Source: Sphingomonas colocasiae
GTDB taxonomy: Bacteria > Pseudomonadota > Alphaproteobacteria > Sphingomonadales > Sphingomonadaceae
DNA length: 64,000 nucleotides
Reading direction: 5' to 3'
Assembly: GCF_019880585.1 (NCBI RefSeq)
Contig: NZ_JAINVV010000004.1
Location: 930,001-994,000 of the forward strand
Part shown: piece after piece, positions 53,717 to 62,833 of the stretch
How the letters are laid out: each line of letters starts with the position of its first letter
Position numbering within the stretch: position 1 is the first letter of the stretch
Notes under the pieces: generated by a model
What the model was told of the DNA's origin: nothing
Seen by the model: only the letters and a program-made list of their open reading frames with translations
Databases searched by the model: none
Program-made: the position numbers and the translations under genes

Positions 53717-54855
53717 TATAATCCCCCCGGTGACTGGATGTCGGTCACGCCGCTTTCGATGAAGAGGCGCTGGAAGCGCGTGCCCAGACGCGCCAGGATC
53801 TCATGGTCGATGGTCCCGGCATCGTCGGCGACATCGACGGCGGACTGGCTCGGCCCGATCAGTTCGACGAAATCGCCATGGCCGAGCGCGCCCTCGGGCA
53901 GCGCGCTGATGTCCACTGTCATGCAGTCCATCGAAACCCGGCCGACGATCGGCAGGCGCACGCCCTTGAACCAGGCGGCGCCGCGCCCGCTCAGGCTGCG
54001 CGGCCAGCCATCGGCATAGCCGATGCCGAGCGTGGCGAGGCGCTGGGGCGTCGATGCGATATGCGCCAGGCCATAGCCCACCCCGTCACCGGGTTCGATC
54101 GTGCGGATCTGGATGATGCGCGCGTCGAGACGCACGGCGGGGAGGGGCGATGCAGTCGTTCCTGTCGATACCGTTCCGAACAGGGCAAGGCCGGCGCGCA
54201 CCAGATCGAAATGATATCCGCCGCCGAGCACCGCGCCGGCGCTGTTGGCGATCGAAGCGGGGACGGCCGGGAACAGTGATCGCACCGCCGCGAAACGCGC
54301 AAGCTGATCGGCATTGGCCGGGTGGTCGGGCAGATCCGCGCAGGCGAGGTGCGTCATCAACAGGCGCAGCGAAAGCTGTTCGGCGAGGGTCGCGTCGTTT
54401 GCCAGCCGCACGGCGCAGTCGAGGTCCATGCCGAGCCGCGACATGCCCGTATCGATCTGGAGCGCGGCGGGCAGCGCGCGCCCGCGTTCGATCGCCAGCC
54501 CGCGCCAGGCCTCGACCTGTTCGGGTGCGTTGAGCACCGGAATGAAACCCCGGTCGGCGCACAGCGGCTCGTACCCAGGCTCCAGCCCGTTGAGCACGAA
54601 GATGTCGCTGTCGGGCTCGAGGACGCGGGCGATGGCGAGCGCTTCGGAGAGATGCGCGACGAAGAAGCTGCGGCATCCCTGTCGATGAAGCGCTTCGGCA
54701 ACGAAAGGCGCACCGAGCCCATAGGCATCGGCCTTGATCACCGCGGCGCATGCCGCCGGCGCGACATGTGCCGCGAGCGCCGCGAAATTGGCGCGGACGG
54801 CATCGAGGTCGACGGTCAGACGACCGGTCCCGCCAGGACAGCCATTCAGATCCAC
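53716..54855 (-). CDS. dadX: Alanine racemase (catabolic, DadX type)
   Basis: A 379-residue PLP enzyme that converts L-alanine to D-alanine. The PLP lysine is in [12 protein letters not shown] (about K40), with the second-domain segment [12 protein letters not shown] and the carbamylated-lysine region [12 protein letters not shown]. It is encoded directly upstream of dadA with a one-base overlap, which suggests the catabolic DadX role more than cell-wall D-alanine supply, although it could serve both if no other alr exists. Confidence 0.92.
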   Translation of the reverse strand: MDLNGCPGGTGRLTVDLDAVRANFAALAAHVAPAACAAVIKADAYGLGAPFVAEALHRQGCRSFFVAHLSEALAIARVLEPDSDIFVLNGLEPGYEPLCADRGFIPVLNAPEQVEAWRGLAIERGRALPAALQIDTGMSRLGMDLDCAVRLANDATLAEQLSLRLLMTHLACADLPDHPANADQLARFAAVRSLFPAVPASIANSAGAVLGGGYHFDLVRAGLALFGTVSTGTTASPLPAVRLDARIIQIRTIEPGDGVGYGLAHIASTPQRLATLGIGYADGWPRSLSGRGAAWFKGVRLPIVGRVSMDCMTVDISALPEGALGHGDFVELIGPSQSAVDVADDAGTIDHEILARLGTRFQRLFIESGVTDIQSPGGL

Positions 54856-54975
54856 GCGCCACCTCCTTGCGCGGATGTAGCGGTGAAGCTGTCGAATATT
54901 TCGCCTGATCGTGCTAGAAAGCGCCGAGTGAAAGCTATAATTCGCAGATTATTCGAAGATATGGAATAAATCACC
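54856..54975. promoter_or_regulatory. Divergent dad/lrp control region
   Basis: A 120-base gap between the divergent racemase and Lrp-type regulator genes. It is distinctly AT-richer than the coding DNA (e.g. GATTATTCGAAGATATGGAA), as expected for promoters and Lrp/AsnC-type binding. Exact operator and -10 elements were not assigned. Confidence 0.6.
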
Positions 54976-55422
54976 ATGCATGCCATCGATGAGACCGATC
55001 GCCGGATTTTGACCGCGCTGCGGCTGGACGGGCGGATCACCAACGGCGCGCTCGCGGCCAAGGTCGGCCTGTCCGCCTCGGCATGCCTGCGCCGCGTCCG
55101 CATGCTCGAGCGCTCGGGCGTGATCCGGGGCTATACAGCGATCATCGCGGGCAGCGCGCCGGACGAGGGCATGACTGCGATCGTCCAGGTCGCGCTCGAC
55201 CGGCAGACGGAGGAGTATCTCACCCGTTTCGAACAGGGGCTGCGCAATCATCCCGAGGTGCGCGAATGGTATCTGATGACGGGCGACGGCGATTATGTGC
55301 TGCGGCTGCAGATCGCCAACATGGCGGAATATGAGCGTTTCCACGCGACCGTGTTGTCGCGTTTGCCCGGCGTGTCGCGCATCACCTCAAGCTTTGCCAT
55401 GCGCAGCCATGCCCATCGATAA
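54976..55422 (+). CDS. Lrp/AsnC-family transcriptional regulator
   Basis: A 148-residue regulator with an N-terminal helix-turn-helix (DETDRRILTALRLDGRITNGALAAKVGLSASACLRRVRML) and a RAM ligand-binding domain (about 70-140, YLTRFEQGLRNHPEVREWYLMTGDGDYVLRLQ). It is divergent from dadX-dadA-ridA and is the likely alanine-responsive activator, as known for DadR/Lrp-type regulators of dad operons. Confidence 0.93.
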   Translation: MHAIDETDRRILTALRLDGRITNGALAAKVGLSASACLRRVRMLERSGVIRGYTAIIAGSAPDEGMTAIVQVALDRQTEEYLTRFEQGLRNHPEVREWYLMTGDGDYVLRLQIANMAEYERFHATVLSRLPGVSRITSSFAMRSHAHR

Positions 55423-55474
55423 TTCTTTGCGATGACGGTTGAAATCGGTTCGGGAAGACCGCTACCGGCGCGCG

Positions 55475-55675
55475 ATGAGCATCATCGCAACCATCATGAA
55501 TTCCGCCACCGGCGAACCCATCCAGAAAATGAGCTTCGGGCGGATGCCGCGCCCCTATGCCAGCTTCACGCTGAAATCGGGCGAGCTGGTCACCGCCGAA
55601 CGGATCGACATCGGCAAGCCGGCGCCGGGCAAATTCGCGGCGCCGGTCGATATCTGGGTCACGCTCAAGGCCTGA
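55475..55675 (+). CDS. Small hypothetical protein
   Basis: A 66-residue protein (MSIIATIMNSATGEPIQKMSF... PVDIWVTLKA) with a beta-rich composition. It is 52 bases after the Lrp gene on the same strand. An upstream TTG extends the frame, but MSIIATI was preferred. No family recognised, and the codon pattern is consistent with a gene. Confidence 0.5.
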   Translation: MSIIATIMNSATGEPIQKMSFGRMPRPYASFTLKSGELVTAERIDIGKPAPGKFAAPVDIWVTLKA

Positions 55676-55697
55676 CCCGACGCATCTCGTTCAGTGA

Positions 55698-56000
55698 TCA
55701 AAGCCGGTGCAGGCGCAGCGGCTTTGTTTCCTCACGTTTGATCAGCCTCTTGGCTTCTAGGTCGAGCTGGACGCCCTTGAGCCACCAGCCCGCCTTGGCG
55801 CCGCCAGGGAACAGCGAGTCGGGCAAGAGCGGCAACAGTCGCGCCTTGGTTTCGGTGACCGTCAGCCCGGGTGAGGCGGCAGGCAGCACCGCGAGGATCG
55901 CGTCGCGCATCGCCCGATATTTGTCGGCATCGACGCGGATTGGGCGGCCGGGGCTGTTGATATTCTCCATCAGCACCTTTTCAGGGGTGTCGCTTTTCAT
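55698..56000 (-). CDS. Small protein resembling DUF6958
   Basis: A 100-residue soluble protein. The pattern RPIRVDADKYRAMRDAILAVLPAASPGLT... PLLPDSLFPGGAKAGWWLKGVQLDLEAKRLI recalls DUF6958-type proteins. Function is unknown. The ATG at 56000 overlaps the stop of the upstream GFA/DUF6151-like gene by 4 bases, so they form a coupled pair. Confidence 0.72.
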   Translation of the reverse strand: MKSDTPEKVLMENINSPGRPIRVDADKYRAMRDAILAVLPAASPGLTVTETKARLLPLLPDSLFPGGAKAGWWLKGVQLDLEAKRLIKREETKPLRLHRL

Positions 56001-56536
56001 GCGGCCTCCAGTCCGGGCACGCGCGGAACGCGCAACCCCATCGCGATCCATGCGCCGAGCAATCGCCACATGAAGCGGCCGGAATGGCGGGCATAGGCAG
56101 GGACGTCGTCGGGAAGGGGGATATTGTCCGGCTGATCGGCGGTCATCACCCGCATCTCCGGCGGCTGAGCATGATCGGGGAAACGATCGCGATACATGCT
56201 CAGCCAATGGCCCTTGGAAAATTCGAGCGCCATCGGGGCATTGCAGCAGCGTGCGACCAATCGACGCGTGGGCGAATCGGGTTTGAGCCGAAGCGTCTCA
56301 AGCTTTTCGCCCCCACGCGTGCAGCGCAGGCGGTCCTTGCGATAGAGCAGGAATGTCGTGCCGCCGATGGCATCGAGCACCGCCGGCGCGCCTGGGCGTT
56401 CCTCGATCCGATGCCCGGCCGTCCGGCAACTCGTACAATGACAGATGACGCTCATGATCGGTGAGCCGGCCGTTTCGAATGTCACCGCGCCACATAAACA
56501 TGATGCCGTCAGGGACTGACTGTCTTCACCGTTCAT
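55997..56536 (-). CDS. GFA-like zinc protein (DUF6151 type)
   Basis: A 179-residue protein. The N-terminal GFA-type zinc region has CLCGAV and CHCTSCRTAG, and a third cysteine group appears in ARCCNAP. The C-terminal part (about 110-179) differs from the other GFA gene in this window (35422). Substrate unknown. Coupled to the DUF6958-like gene by a 4-base overlap, and divergent from a TetR regulator 86 bases away, which may control it. Confidence 0.82.
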   Translation of the reverse strand: MNGEDSQSLTASCLCGAVTFETAGSPIMSVICHCTSCRTAGHRIEERPGAPAVLDAIGGTTFLLYRKDRLRCTRGGEKLETLRLKPDSPTRRLVARCCNAPMALEFSKGHWLSMYRDRFPDHAQPPEMRVMTADQPDNIPLPDDVPAYARHSGRFMWRLLGAWIAMGLRVPRVPGLEAA

Positions 56537-56622
56537 CGGAGTCGCTTCTCTTCGTTGCTTGAATCAAACTGGACTGTCCAGTACTAAGAGTCAATCAACA
56601 CAAGCGACTGGAGGCTGTGCGC

Positions 56623-57264
56623 GTGGCGGAAGCTCTGATGGTCGAGGGTGAAGGGCGGTCTGAACGAAAGCGCCGGGCGATCATTGATGCCGCCACCGAA
56701 ATCTTCCTGCGGAACGGTTATCCGGGCACCAGCATGGACGAGATCGCGGCACAGGCGGCGGTGTCCAAGCAGACGGTCTACAAGCAGTTCGCGAGCAAGG
56801 AGGCGCTGTTCGTGACGATCATCACCGGCATGACCTCCGTCGCCGGCGATGAAGTGCAGCGCGAGATCGCGGATCTGGGCGACAAGGACGATGTCGAGGC
56901 GCGGCTGCTCGCCTATGCCGAGCGGCAATTGATCGTGGTGCTGACGCCAAGGTTGATGCAACTCCGTCGCCTGATCATCGCCGAGGCGAACCGCTTTCCA
57001 GAACTCGGCGCTGCGCTCGATCGCGGCGGACCGTCGCGCGCGGTCGCCGGGCTCGCCATCGCCTTTGCACGCTGGGCCGGTCGCGGCCTGCTTGCGATCG
57101 ACGACGCGCGGGTCGCCGCCTCGCAGTTCAACTGGCTGGTGATGGGCGATCCGGTGAACCGCGTCATGATGCTCGGCGACAGCGCCATACCAGATCAGGC
57201 GACACTGCGGCGTCACGCTGCCGAAGCGGTCCGGGCTTTCCTTGCGGCCTATCGGCTGCGTTGA
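56623..57264 (+). CDS. TetR/AcrR-family regulator
   Basis: A 213-residue repressor-type protein. The HTH is in RKRRAIIDAATEIFLRNGYPGTSMDEIAAQAAVSKQTVYKQFASKEALF, and a TetR_C/AefR-like ligand region follows (about 80-210). The start is uncertain: GTG at 56617, GTG at 56623 (8 bases after GGAGG, chosen) or ATG at 56638. It is divergent from the GFA/DUF6958-like pair, its probable target. Confidence 0.88.
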   Translation: MAEALMVEGEGRSERKRRAIIDAATEIFLRNGYPGTSMDEIAAQAAVSKQTVYKQFASKEALFVTIITGMTSVAGDEVQREIADLGDKDDVEARLLAYAERQLIVVLTPRLMQLRRLIIAEANRFPELGAALDRGGPSRAVAGLAIAFARWAGRGLLAIDDARVAASQFNWLVMGDPVNRVMMLGDSAIPDQATLRRHAAEAVRAFLAAYRLR

Positions 57265-57272
57265 TTGGAATT

Positions 57273-57306
57273 TCCTGTCATTCCCGCGTGCGCGGGAATG
57301 ACAGGA
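57273..57306. terminator. Perfect palindrome between convergent genes
   Basis: TCCTGTCATTCCCGCG and its exact complement flank a two-base TG turn (34 bases in all), between the convergent TetR and asparaginase-like genes. The position and stem strength suit a bidirectional terminator. A similar GTCATT... palindrome is at 2906, so it may also be a dispersed repeat. Confidence 0.7.
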
Positions 57307-57309
57307 GAA

Positions 57310-57813
57310 TTATTGCGCGTCGCGGCGGACGAAGGCGCCCTTCGCCCGGTCCTTCACCACCTCGGCGGCGTTGGAGATCGTGCCGTTCATCGCGATGTAG
57401 ACGCCGGGCGCGGCGGTCTGGGCCGCGGCGAACGCCATGCCGAGATTGAACACCGCATCGCTTTCCGCGAAGCGCGCGGGTGTGAAGGCGCCCACCAATA
57501 TGATCACCTTGCCGGGGATGCCGGACAGCGATTCCGCCGTCACCGTCATCGTATCCGTGCCATGGGTGATGACGAACCGCTTCGCTTCATCCGCGCGGAT
57601 GCGCGCGACGAGCGCGGCGCGATCCTCTTCCGACAGATCGTTGCTGTCCTTGCGGAACATCTCCTCCACCCGGTGCGGCTGGGTGACACGCGCGATTTCC
57701 AGCAGCCGCGTCACGATCGTGTCGGTGATCTGATATTCGCTGAGGCTGTCGAAATATTGCTTGTCGATCGTCCCACCGGTGGTGAGCACCTGGATCGTGT
57801 CGTCGTTCGTCAT
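57310..57813 (-). CDS. One-domain asparaginase-like protein
   Basis: A 167-residue protein equivalent to only the N-terminal domain of L-asparaginase (families are about 320-350 residues). The first active-site motif TTGGTIDK and second HGTDTM are present, with the DAVFNLGMAF segment. The C-terminal domain is absent and no frame continues past the stop. Small stand-alone proteins of this type exist, so it need not be a truncation. Substrate and activity are unknown. No clear Shine-Dalgarno was seen. Confidence 0.82.
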   Translation of the reverse strand: MTNDDTIQVLTTGGTIDKQYFDSLSEYQITDTIVTRLLEIARVTQPHRVEEMFRKDSNDLSEEDRAALVARIRADEAKRFVITHGTDTMTVTAESLSGIPGKVIILVGAFTPARFAESDAVFNLGMAFAAAQTAAPGVYIAMNGTISNAAEVVKDRAKGAFVRRDAQ

Positions 57814-57902
57814 CGATATCCCATTTCAAGGCAGTAGGCGCACCGACCATAGCCGATGTGCCGCGTCAATTTCGATCATGCCGGTTCTTCAGGCGTGACC
57901 CC

Positions 57903-58163
57903 TTAGCAGGGGCGCATGCCGCATACTCCGCCCTGGCTGCGTTGGACACTGCCCATCGCCTCGCCGGTTTGCCGGCGGATGTCCTCCCACTCCTTGCGCG
58001 TGCGGCAGGTGCGCGTCTTCTGAAGGCGAGAGCCGGTCACCGATTCGGTCCGGCAGATGCGCTCATTGGGGTCGGGAGCCGGTTTTTCCGTTTCGGGCGC
58101 TGCCAGTGCGGGCGAAAGCGCCATCGTGCCGGCGGCGCATAGAATGACAAATCGGGAGAACAT
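57903..58163 (-). CDS. Small exported protein, unknown
   Basis: An 86-residue protein with a signal peptide ending ...SPALAAPE. The mature part contains a CRTESVTGSRLQKTRTCRT motif and a C-terminal cysteine, of a kind recurring in sphingomonad small exported proteins. Function is not known. A longer frame upstream has no start support and was not used. AGTGAGG precedes the ATG, about 12 bases away. Confidence 0.68.
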   Translation of the reverse strand: MFSRFVILCAAGTMALSPALAAPETEKPAPDPNERICRTESVTGSRLQKTRTCRTRKEWEDIRRQTGEAMGSVQRSQGGVCGMRPC

Positions 58164-58372
58164 GCGGAAAAACCTCACTCGAAACGGGTGCGCAATGGCG
58201 CAATCGCCGATCGGCACCGGTTTATATGTGTTTTGGGGGTTTCCGGAAAGATCGGCTTTCATCCGGAACGGATGAGCCCATGCTGCGTGCGTGATTGTGG
58301 GGGCCGCGTTCCGATGACAATGTTCGCGCAATGGAATGCCGCCAAGGCCGGGTAAAATTGGCGGGGGGACAT

Positions 58373-59419
58373 ATGGCGGGATCACGGGCCTTGCGCGTGC
58401 TGAAGCGCATCGGAATCGGGCTGGGGGGCATGGTCGTCCTCGCCGTGGCGTTCGGCGCCGCTTGTGAACAATGGGCGCGGCACAGCGCCGCGAAGGATTT
58501 TCCGCCGCGCGGCCAGCTCGTCGATATCGGCGGGCGCAAGCTTCATCTCGATTGCCGCGGCAGCGGATCGCCGACGGTGATCCTCGAATCCGGCGTCGAT
58601 CCCAACGGCACATTGTCGTGGCGCCCGGTGCATGATTCGATCGCGAAGATCACGCGCACCTGTGCCTATGATCGCGCGGGCATCATGTGGAGCGACGACA
58701 AGTCCGGGCCGCACGACGGCGAAGGTGTGGCGCGCGATCTTCACGCCATGCTGCAAAAGGCGGGCATCGGCGGCCCGCTCGTCCTGGTCGGTCTTTCCGC
58801 GGGCGGCCCTTATGCGATGACCTATACGCGGCTCCATGGCGACGATGTGAAGGGGATCGTGTTCGTCGATGCTTCGCATGCCGATCAGGGCAAGAAGCTG
58901 CCCCCGCCGGGCCGCAAGGCCTATGTGGAACTGCCTTTCGTGCCGCGCGCGATGTCGGCGCTCGCCTGGACCGGGATCTGGCGCCTGGTGCCCTCTCAGG
59001 CCGCGCCTGGCGAACCGCCGGCCGAGGCCGGCGCGCGCCAGGCCTATATGGGGCACAGCGTCGGCGGCGTGATCGCCGAAATGGATGCGCTGCCCGCGAT
59101 CTGGGAACAGGCGGGCAAGCTCCGCAATCTGGGCGATCGCCCCATCGTCGTCCTCACCTCCACCCAGCCCTATCCGCCCGAAATGTTGCAGGGGCTGGGC
59201 GTGACCAGGGCGGAGGGGGAGGGCATGCAGGCGCGCTGGAAGGCGCTGCATGCCGAGATCGCTTCCTGGTCGACGCGGTCGCGTCAGGAACTCGTTCCCG
59301 ATGCGGGCCATTATATCCAGAATGAGCGGCCCGACGTGGTGGTGCGCGCGGTGGACGAGGTGGTGAAGGCGGTGCGCGCCGATGCGGTCAAGGCGCCGGC
59401 TGCGGCGCCCGCGACCTGA
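58373..59419 (+). CDS. Alpha/beta-hydrolase with N-terminal membrane anchor
   Basis: A 348-residue alpha/beta-hydrolase. An N-terminal hydrophobic segment (about 12-31) suggests a membrane anchor or uncleaved signal. The nucleophile elbow is GLSAGG (S142), the histidine lies in DAGHYIQNERP near the C-terminus, and the acid aspartate is probably in the IVVLTST- to -DAGHY segment. The ATG at 58373 follows GGGGGGA by 3 bases. A serine hydrolase (esterase or lipase-like) whose substrate is unknown. Confidence 0.88.
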   Translation: MAGSRALRVLKRIGIGLGGMVVLAVAFGAACEQWARHSAAKDFPPRGQLVDIGGRKLHLDCRGSGSPTVILESGVDPNGTLSWRPVHDSIAKITRTCAYDRAGIMWSDDKSGPHDGEGVARDLHAMLQKAGIGGPLVLVGLSAGGPYAMTYTRLHGDDVKGIVFVDASHADQGKKLPPPGRKAYVELPFVPRAMSALAWTGIWRLVPSQAAPGEPPAEAGARQAYMGHSVGGVIAEMDALPAIWEQAGKLRNLGDRPIVVLTSTQPYPPEMLQGLGVTRAEGEGMQARWKALHAEIASWSTRSRQELVPDAGHYIQNERPDVVVRAVDEVVKAVRADAVKAPAAAPAT

Positions 59420-59422
59420 AGG

Positions 59423-60601
59423 TCAACCGTCGGATCGGATCAGCTTGATGTCGCGATCGGCGGCCCAGCCATGCACGTCCTCGCGGCGAAGCGCGGTCGC
59501 CATCAGATCGGGGAATTGATCGGGCGTGCACGCGAAGACGGGAATGCCGAGCGCCGCGACCCTGGCGGATAGCGCGGGATCATAGGATGGCCGGCCGGTA
59601 TCGGTGAGCGCCAGCAGCACGATCACATTGACGCCGGTCAGCGTCAGTCGCGCCAGCCGATCGACCAGCGCATCGGCATTGCCGCCTTCGTACATGTCGG
59701 AGATCAGCACGAAGGTCGCCTTTGTCGGGCGCTCGATCCGCTCCTCGCAATAGGCGACGGCGCGATTGATGTCGGTGCCCCCGCCAAGCTGGACGCCGAA
59801 CAGCACCTCCACCGGATCGGCAAGCGTTTCGGTCAGGTCGACGATCGCGGTGTCGAAGCAGACGAGCTTGGTCGCGACGACGGGCAGCGAGGCCATCACC
59901 GCCGCGAAGATCGATGCATAGACGACCGACGTCGCCATCGACCCGGATTGGTCGACGCACAAAATGACCTCGTCGAGATCGACGATGCGCCGCTGCCGCC
60001 GCATGAAGCCGATCAGCCGTTCGGGCACCACCGTGCGATGCTCCGCCTGATAATGGCGCAGATTGGCCTGGATGGTGCGCGGCCAGTCGATATCGGAAAA
60101 GCGCGGCCGGTTGGTCCGCCGGGATCGGTCGAGCGAGCCGCGTATGGCGTCGGCGGTCTTGCGCTCGAGCCTTTCCATCAGTTCGGCGACCACTTTCGCG
60201 ATCACGATCCGCGCGGTCTCCTTGGTCTTTTCGGGCATCACGCCGCGCAGCGAAACCAGATCGGCGACCAGATTCACATCGGCTTCCACCGTCGCCAGGA
60301 ATTCGGGTTCGAGCAGCATCTGGCGCAGGCCCTTGCGCTCGAATGCGTCCTTCTGGATCACCTGCACGATCGGGGCGGGAAAGAATTCGCGGATGTCACC
60401 CAGCCATTTGGCCACGCGCGGCGCCGATCCGCCAAGGCCGCCGCGCCCCTTTTTCGGCGCGTCGTCGCCATCGCCGTAAAGCGCGGTGAGCGCTTCGGAC
60501 ATCCGGCGATCGCTGTCCGACAATGCGGAGCCGCCATCCTCGGCCGCATCCACGCCCAGCGCCAGCGTCCAGCGGCGATCGCGTTCGTTCGCTTCGGTCA
60601 T
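59423..60601 (-). CDS. VWA-domain protein of a MoxR operon
   Basis: A 392-residue protein. The C-terminal half carries a von Willebrand factor A domain with a MIDAS-type DQSGSMATS (about 230-240) and ISDMYEGGNADALV. The N-terminal half is helical and likely an adaptor. VWA proteins commonly partner MoxR AAA+ ATPases in protein maturation or remodelling. It overlaps the DUF5682 gene stop by 4 bases (ATGA), so translation is coupled. Same strand and order as the MoxR gene. Confidence 0.9.
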   Translation of the reverse strand: MTEANERDRRWTLALGVDAAEDGGSALSDSDRRMSEALTALYGDGDDAPKKGRGGLGGSAPRVAKWLGDIREFFPAPIVQVIQKDAFERKGLRQMLLEPEFLATVEADVNLVADLVSLRGVMPEKTKETARIVIAKVVAELMERLERKTADAIRGSLDRSRRTNRPRFSDIDWPRTIQANLRHYQAEHRTVVPERLIGFMRRQRRIVDLDEVILCVDQSGSMATSVVYASIFAAVMASLPVVATKLVCFDTAIVDLTETLADPVEVLFGVQLGGGTDINRAVAYCEERIERPTKATFVLISDMYEGGNADALVDRLARLTLTGVNVIVLLALTDTGRPSYDPALSARVAALGIPVFACTPDQFPDLMATALRREDVHGWAADRDIKLIRSDG

Positions 60602-62829
60602 CGCGGCGCCCCCGCCGTCAGCAATGCGATCACCCTTTGCTCATGCGCCGGCCAGATCGCGGCGGCGCCGTCGATCAGCCGATAGCCGCCGGCGCCGCTG
60701 GTGGTGCCACGCCCGAATATGGCGTCGATCAGCCGGCGCCTTTCGGTGCGGTCGAGCGCCGAGAAGACGCGCCGGAACAGTGGCAGATTGGCGGTGAAGG
60801 CATCCTCCTCGAGCGACATCAGCCAGGCGTCGACGGCATCGCGCAACGATGCGTCATGGATCAGCCTTTGTCCCGCGCCCTCCAGAAACCCTTCGAAGAA
60901 CCCGGCGGCATCGGCGACCGGCGTGCCGGGGGAGAGCATGCGACCGAGCAGGTCCGCCGCCGCATCGGCATCGAGCAACTCGGCTTCATAGAGCAGGCGG
61001 GCGGCAGCGCCGGCGATCAGGCGCGTCGCCTGTGCATCGCCCAGCAGCAACTGGAGCGCGCGGTGCCAGGTCGCCAGCGTATCGCCGTCGAGTTCGGCCA
61101 GCGCGATCGCGCGATCCGCCGCCAGGATCGCGCCGCGCAGCCGGCCCGCCGCATCGGCATCGAGGTTGCGGGCGGCATAGGGCAGCGCCAGCGCGGCCTG
61201 AACGACGATGCGCGGCATCAGCGCGGAAAGATGCGCCGCCGTTCCCGCGCGCGCTTCGCCATAGCGCATGATGTCGGCCATCGGCGTGATCGTGGCGAGC
61301 AATGTCTGGCAGTCGCTGGTCAGCGCCGCCTTGTCCTCCAGCAGCGCGATGCCCGCCTCGGTCGCGCGCGGCAGGTCCGCGACCATCGCGGTGCGGACCA
61401 ATGTTGCCAGCGCGGCAAGATCGGCTTCGCCCCGCATCGCCTCGAGCAGGCGTCCGCCCGCGGCCTCGGGGATGGTCGATCCGAAAACGAGATTTTCGAT
61501 CAGCCGCACCGCATATTCGGGTTCCCAGCAGAGCTGCCAATTCTCGCGGAAGGTGCCACGGCTGCGCCCCGCATCGGCAAGCCGGCCCCATGGCACGTCC
61601 AGCGCGTTCAGACGGTGAAGCAATGTCGATCGCGCGAGCCCGCTTTCGCTGCGAAGGTCGAGCGTCAGCGCGCGTTCGAGCGCCTCGGGCTTCAGGCGCG
61701 TCGCCTTTTGCTGGCGCTGCAGATCCTCCAGCAGCGGGGCGAGCGGCGTCGACGCGGGGATCGCGCCGACCGTCGATCCGATCAGCAGTTCCGCCGCGAT
61801 ATCGTCCCACAGGGCGCGTTCGCCGTTGCACAGGCAGGCGATCGCGGCTTCGCGCAATTCCTCGAAACCCGGCGCGGGCCGATCGCGCAGCGCCGCCAGC
61901 GCGGTGCCGAGCCGTTGCGCCTCGATCACCGACGCGGTCGATACGAAATGCCCGCGTTCGCGCATCACCCGCGCGATCCGCGCCAGCCAGACGGCATCGC
62001 GGTCCTCGGCGTCGCGCGTGTCCCACAGATGCGCGCACCAGCCCGGGGCGACGACGCCGGCGCCATAGCCGCTCGCGCGCGCCAGTCGCGGTGCGGTCCA
62101 GGGTGCCCAGGTCGCCTTGATCTTCGCTTTCGGACGTCCCTTCAGCAGGTCTCGGTCGGCGGTCAGGCTCTGTCTGGCGATCAGTGCGGGCACATGCCAC
62201 GCTCCGCACACCACCGCGACCGGCCCGTCGCTTTCCTTCGCGGCGCGCGCGATCTCGATCCGCATATGTGCTTCGCGCGCGGCTTCCCGAGCGGAAAGTG
62301 GGCCGGCTTCGGCGCGAAGCGCGCTCATCGCGTCGGCGACGGCCGCGAACACCGGGCCGGACGACGGATTCTCCTCGATCACGTCGGACCACCAGGATTC
62401 GCCGTCGTCATAGCCGGCGGCGATGGCGAGCATGCCGATGGGATCGCGGCTGATCGGATCGTCGTCGGCGGTCGCGGCGGCGTCCTCCTCGATTCCGCCG
62501 CCATGCGCGCCCAGCCGGTCCGATGCGGGCAGGTCGATGAAACGCAGCGCGGCGCCGTGCCGTACCGCCCAGCGCGCCGCCTGATATTCGGGCGAATAAT
62601 CGGCGAAAGGGAAGAAGCTGGCGTTGGCGGGGTCGTCCTCGGCATAGGTGAGCAGCGCCACCGGCGTCGCCATGCCCGGATCCGCGAGCATCGGCAACAG
62701 CGCCGACGCGTCCGCCGGCCCCTCGATCAGCACCGTCGCGGGCGCGAGCGCATCGAGCGCCTCGACCAGCCGGCGCGCGGAGCCGGGGCCGTGATGGCGG
62801 ATGCCGTAGATCGAGACGTCGCCGGCCAT
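60598..62829 (-). CDS. DUF5682-family protein
   Basis: A 743-residue protein recognised by its DUF5682-type N-terminus: IYGIRHHGPGSARRLVEALDALAPATVLIEGPADAS, then FFPFADYSPEYQAARWAV. The segment resembles the TraB/ChaN/EreA-like superfamily, with HHGPGS, EGPAD and a later GAWHVPAL. This relation is inference from pattern. The C-terminal half is helical. It is encoded between the MoxR AAA+ and VWA genes, which this family often accompanies. Role may be as substrate, effector or regulator of the ATPase. Confidence 0.85.
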   Translation of the reverse strand: MAGDVSIYGIRHHGPGSARRLVEALDALAPATVLIEGPADASALLPMLADPGMATPVALLTYAEDDPANASFFPFADYSPEYQAARWAVRHGAALRFIDLPASDRLGAHGGGIEEDAAATADDDPISRDPIGMLAIAAGYDDGESWWSDVIEENPSSGPVFAAVADAMSALRAEAGPLSAREAAREAHMRIEIARAAKESDGPVAVVCGAWHVPALIARQSLTADRDLLKGRPKAKIKATWAPWTAPRLARASGYGAGVVAPGWCAHLWDTRDAEDRDAVWLARIARVMRERGHFVSTASVIEAQRLGTALAALRDRPAPGFEELREAAIACLCNGERALWDDIAAELLIGSTVGAIPASTPLAPLLEDLQRQQKATRLKPEALERALTLDLRSESGLARSTLLHRLNALDVPWGRLADAGRSRGTFRENWQLCWEPEYAVRLIENLVFGSTIPEAAGGRLLEAMRGEADLAALATLVRTAMVADLPRATEAGIALLEDKAALTSDCQTLLATITPMADIMRYGEARAGTAAHLSALMPRIVVQAALALPYAARNLDADAAGRLRGAILAADRAIALAELDGDTLATWHRALQLLLGDAQATRLIAGAAARLLYEAELLDADAAADLLGRMLSPGTPVADAAGFFEGFLEGAGQRLIHDASLRDAVDAWLMSLEEDAFTANLPLFRRVFSALDRTERRRLIDAIFGRGTTSGAGGYRLIDGAAAIWPAHEQRVIALLTAGAPR

Positions 62830-62833
62830 GATG

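Noticed and set aside
57903-58613. 236-codon open frame extending the small exported protein upstream
   Set aside because: The extension is Arg/Pro-rich and overlaps the alpha/beta-hydrolase gene, and the signal peptide begins at the later ATG (58163).
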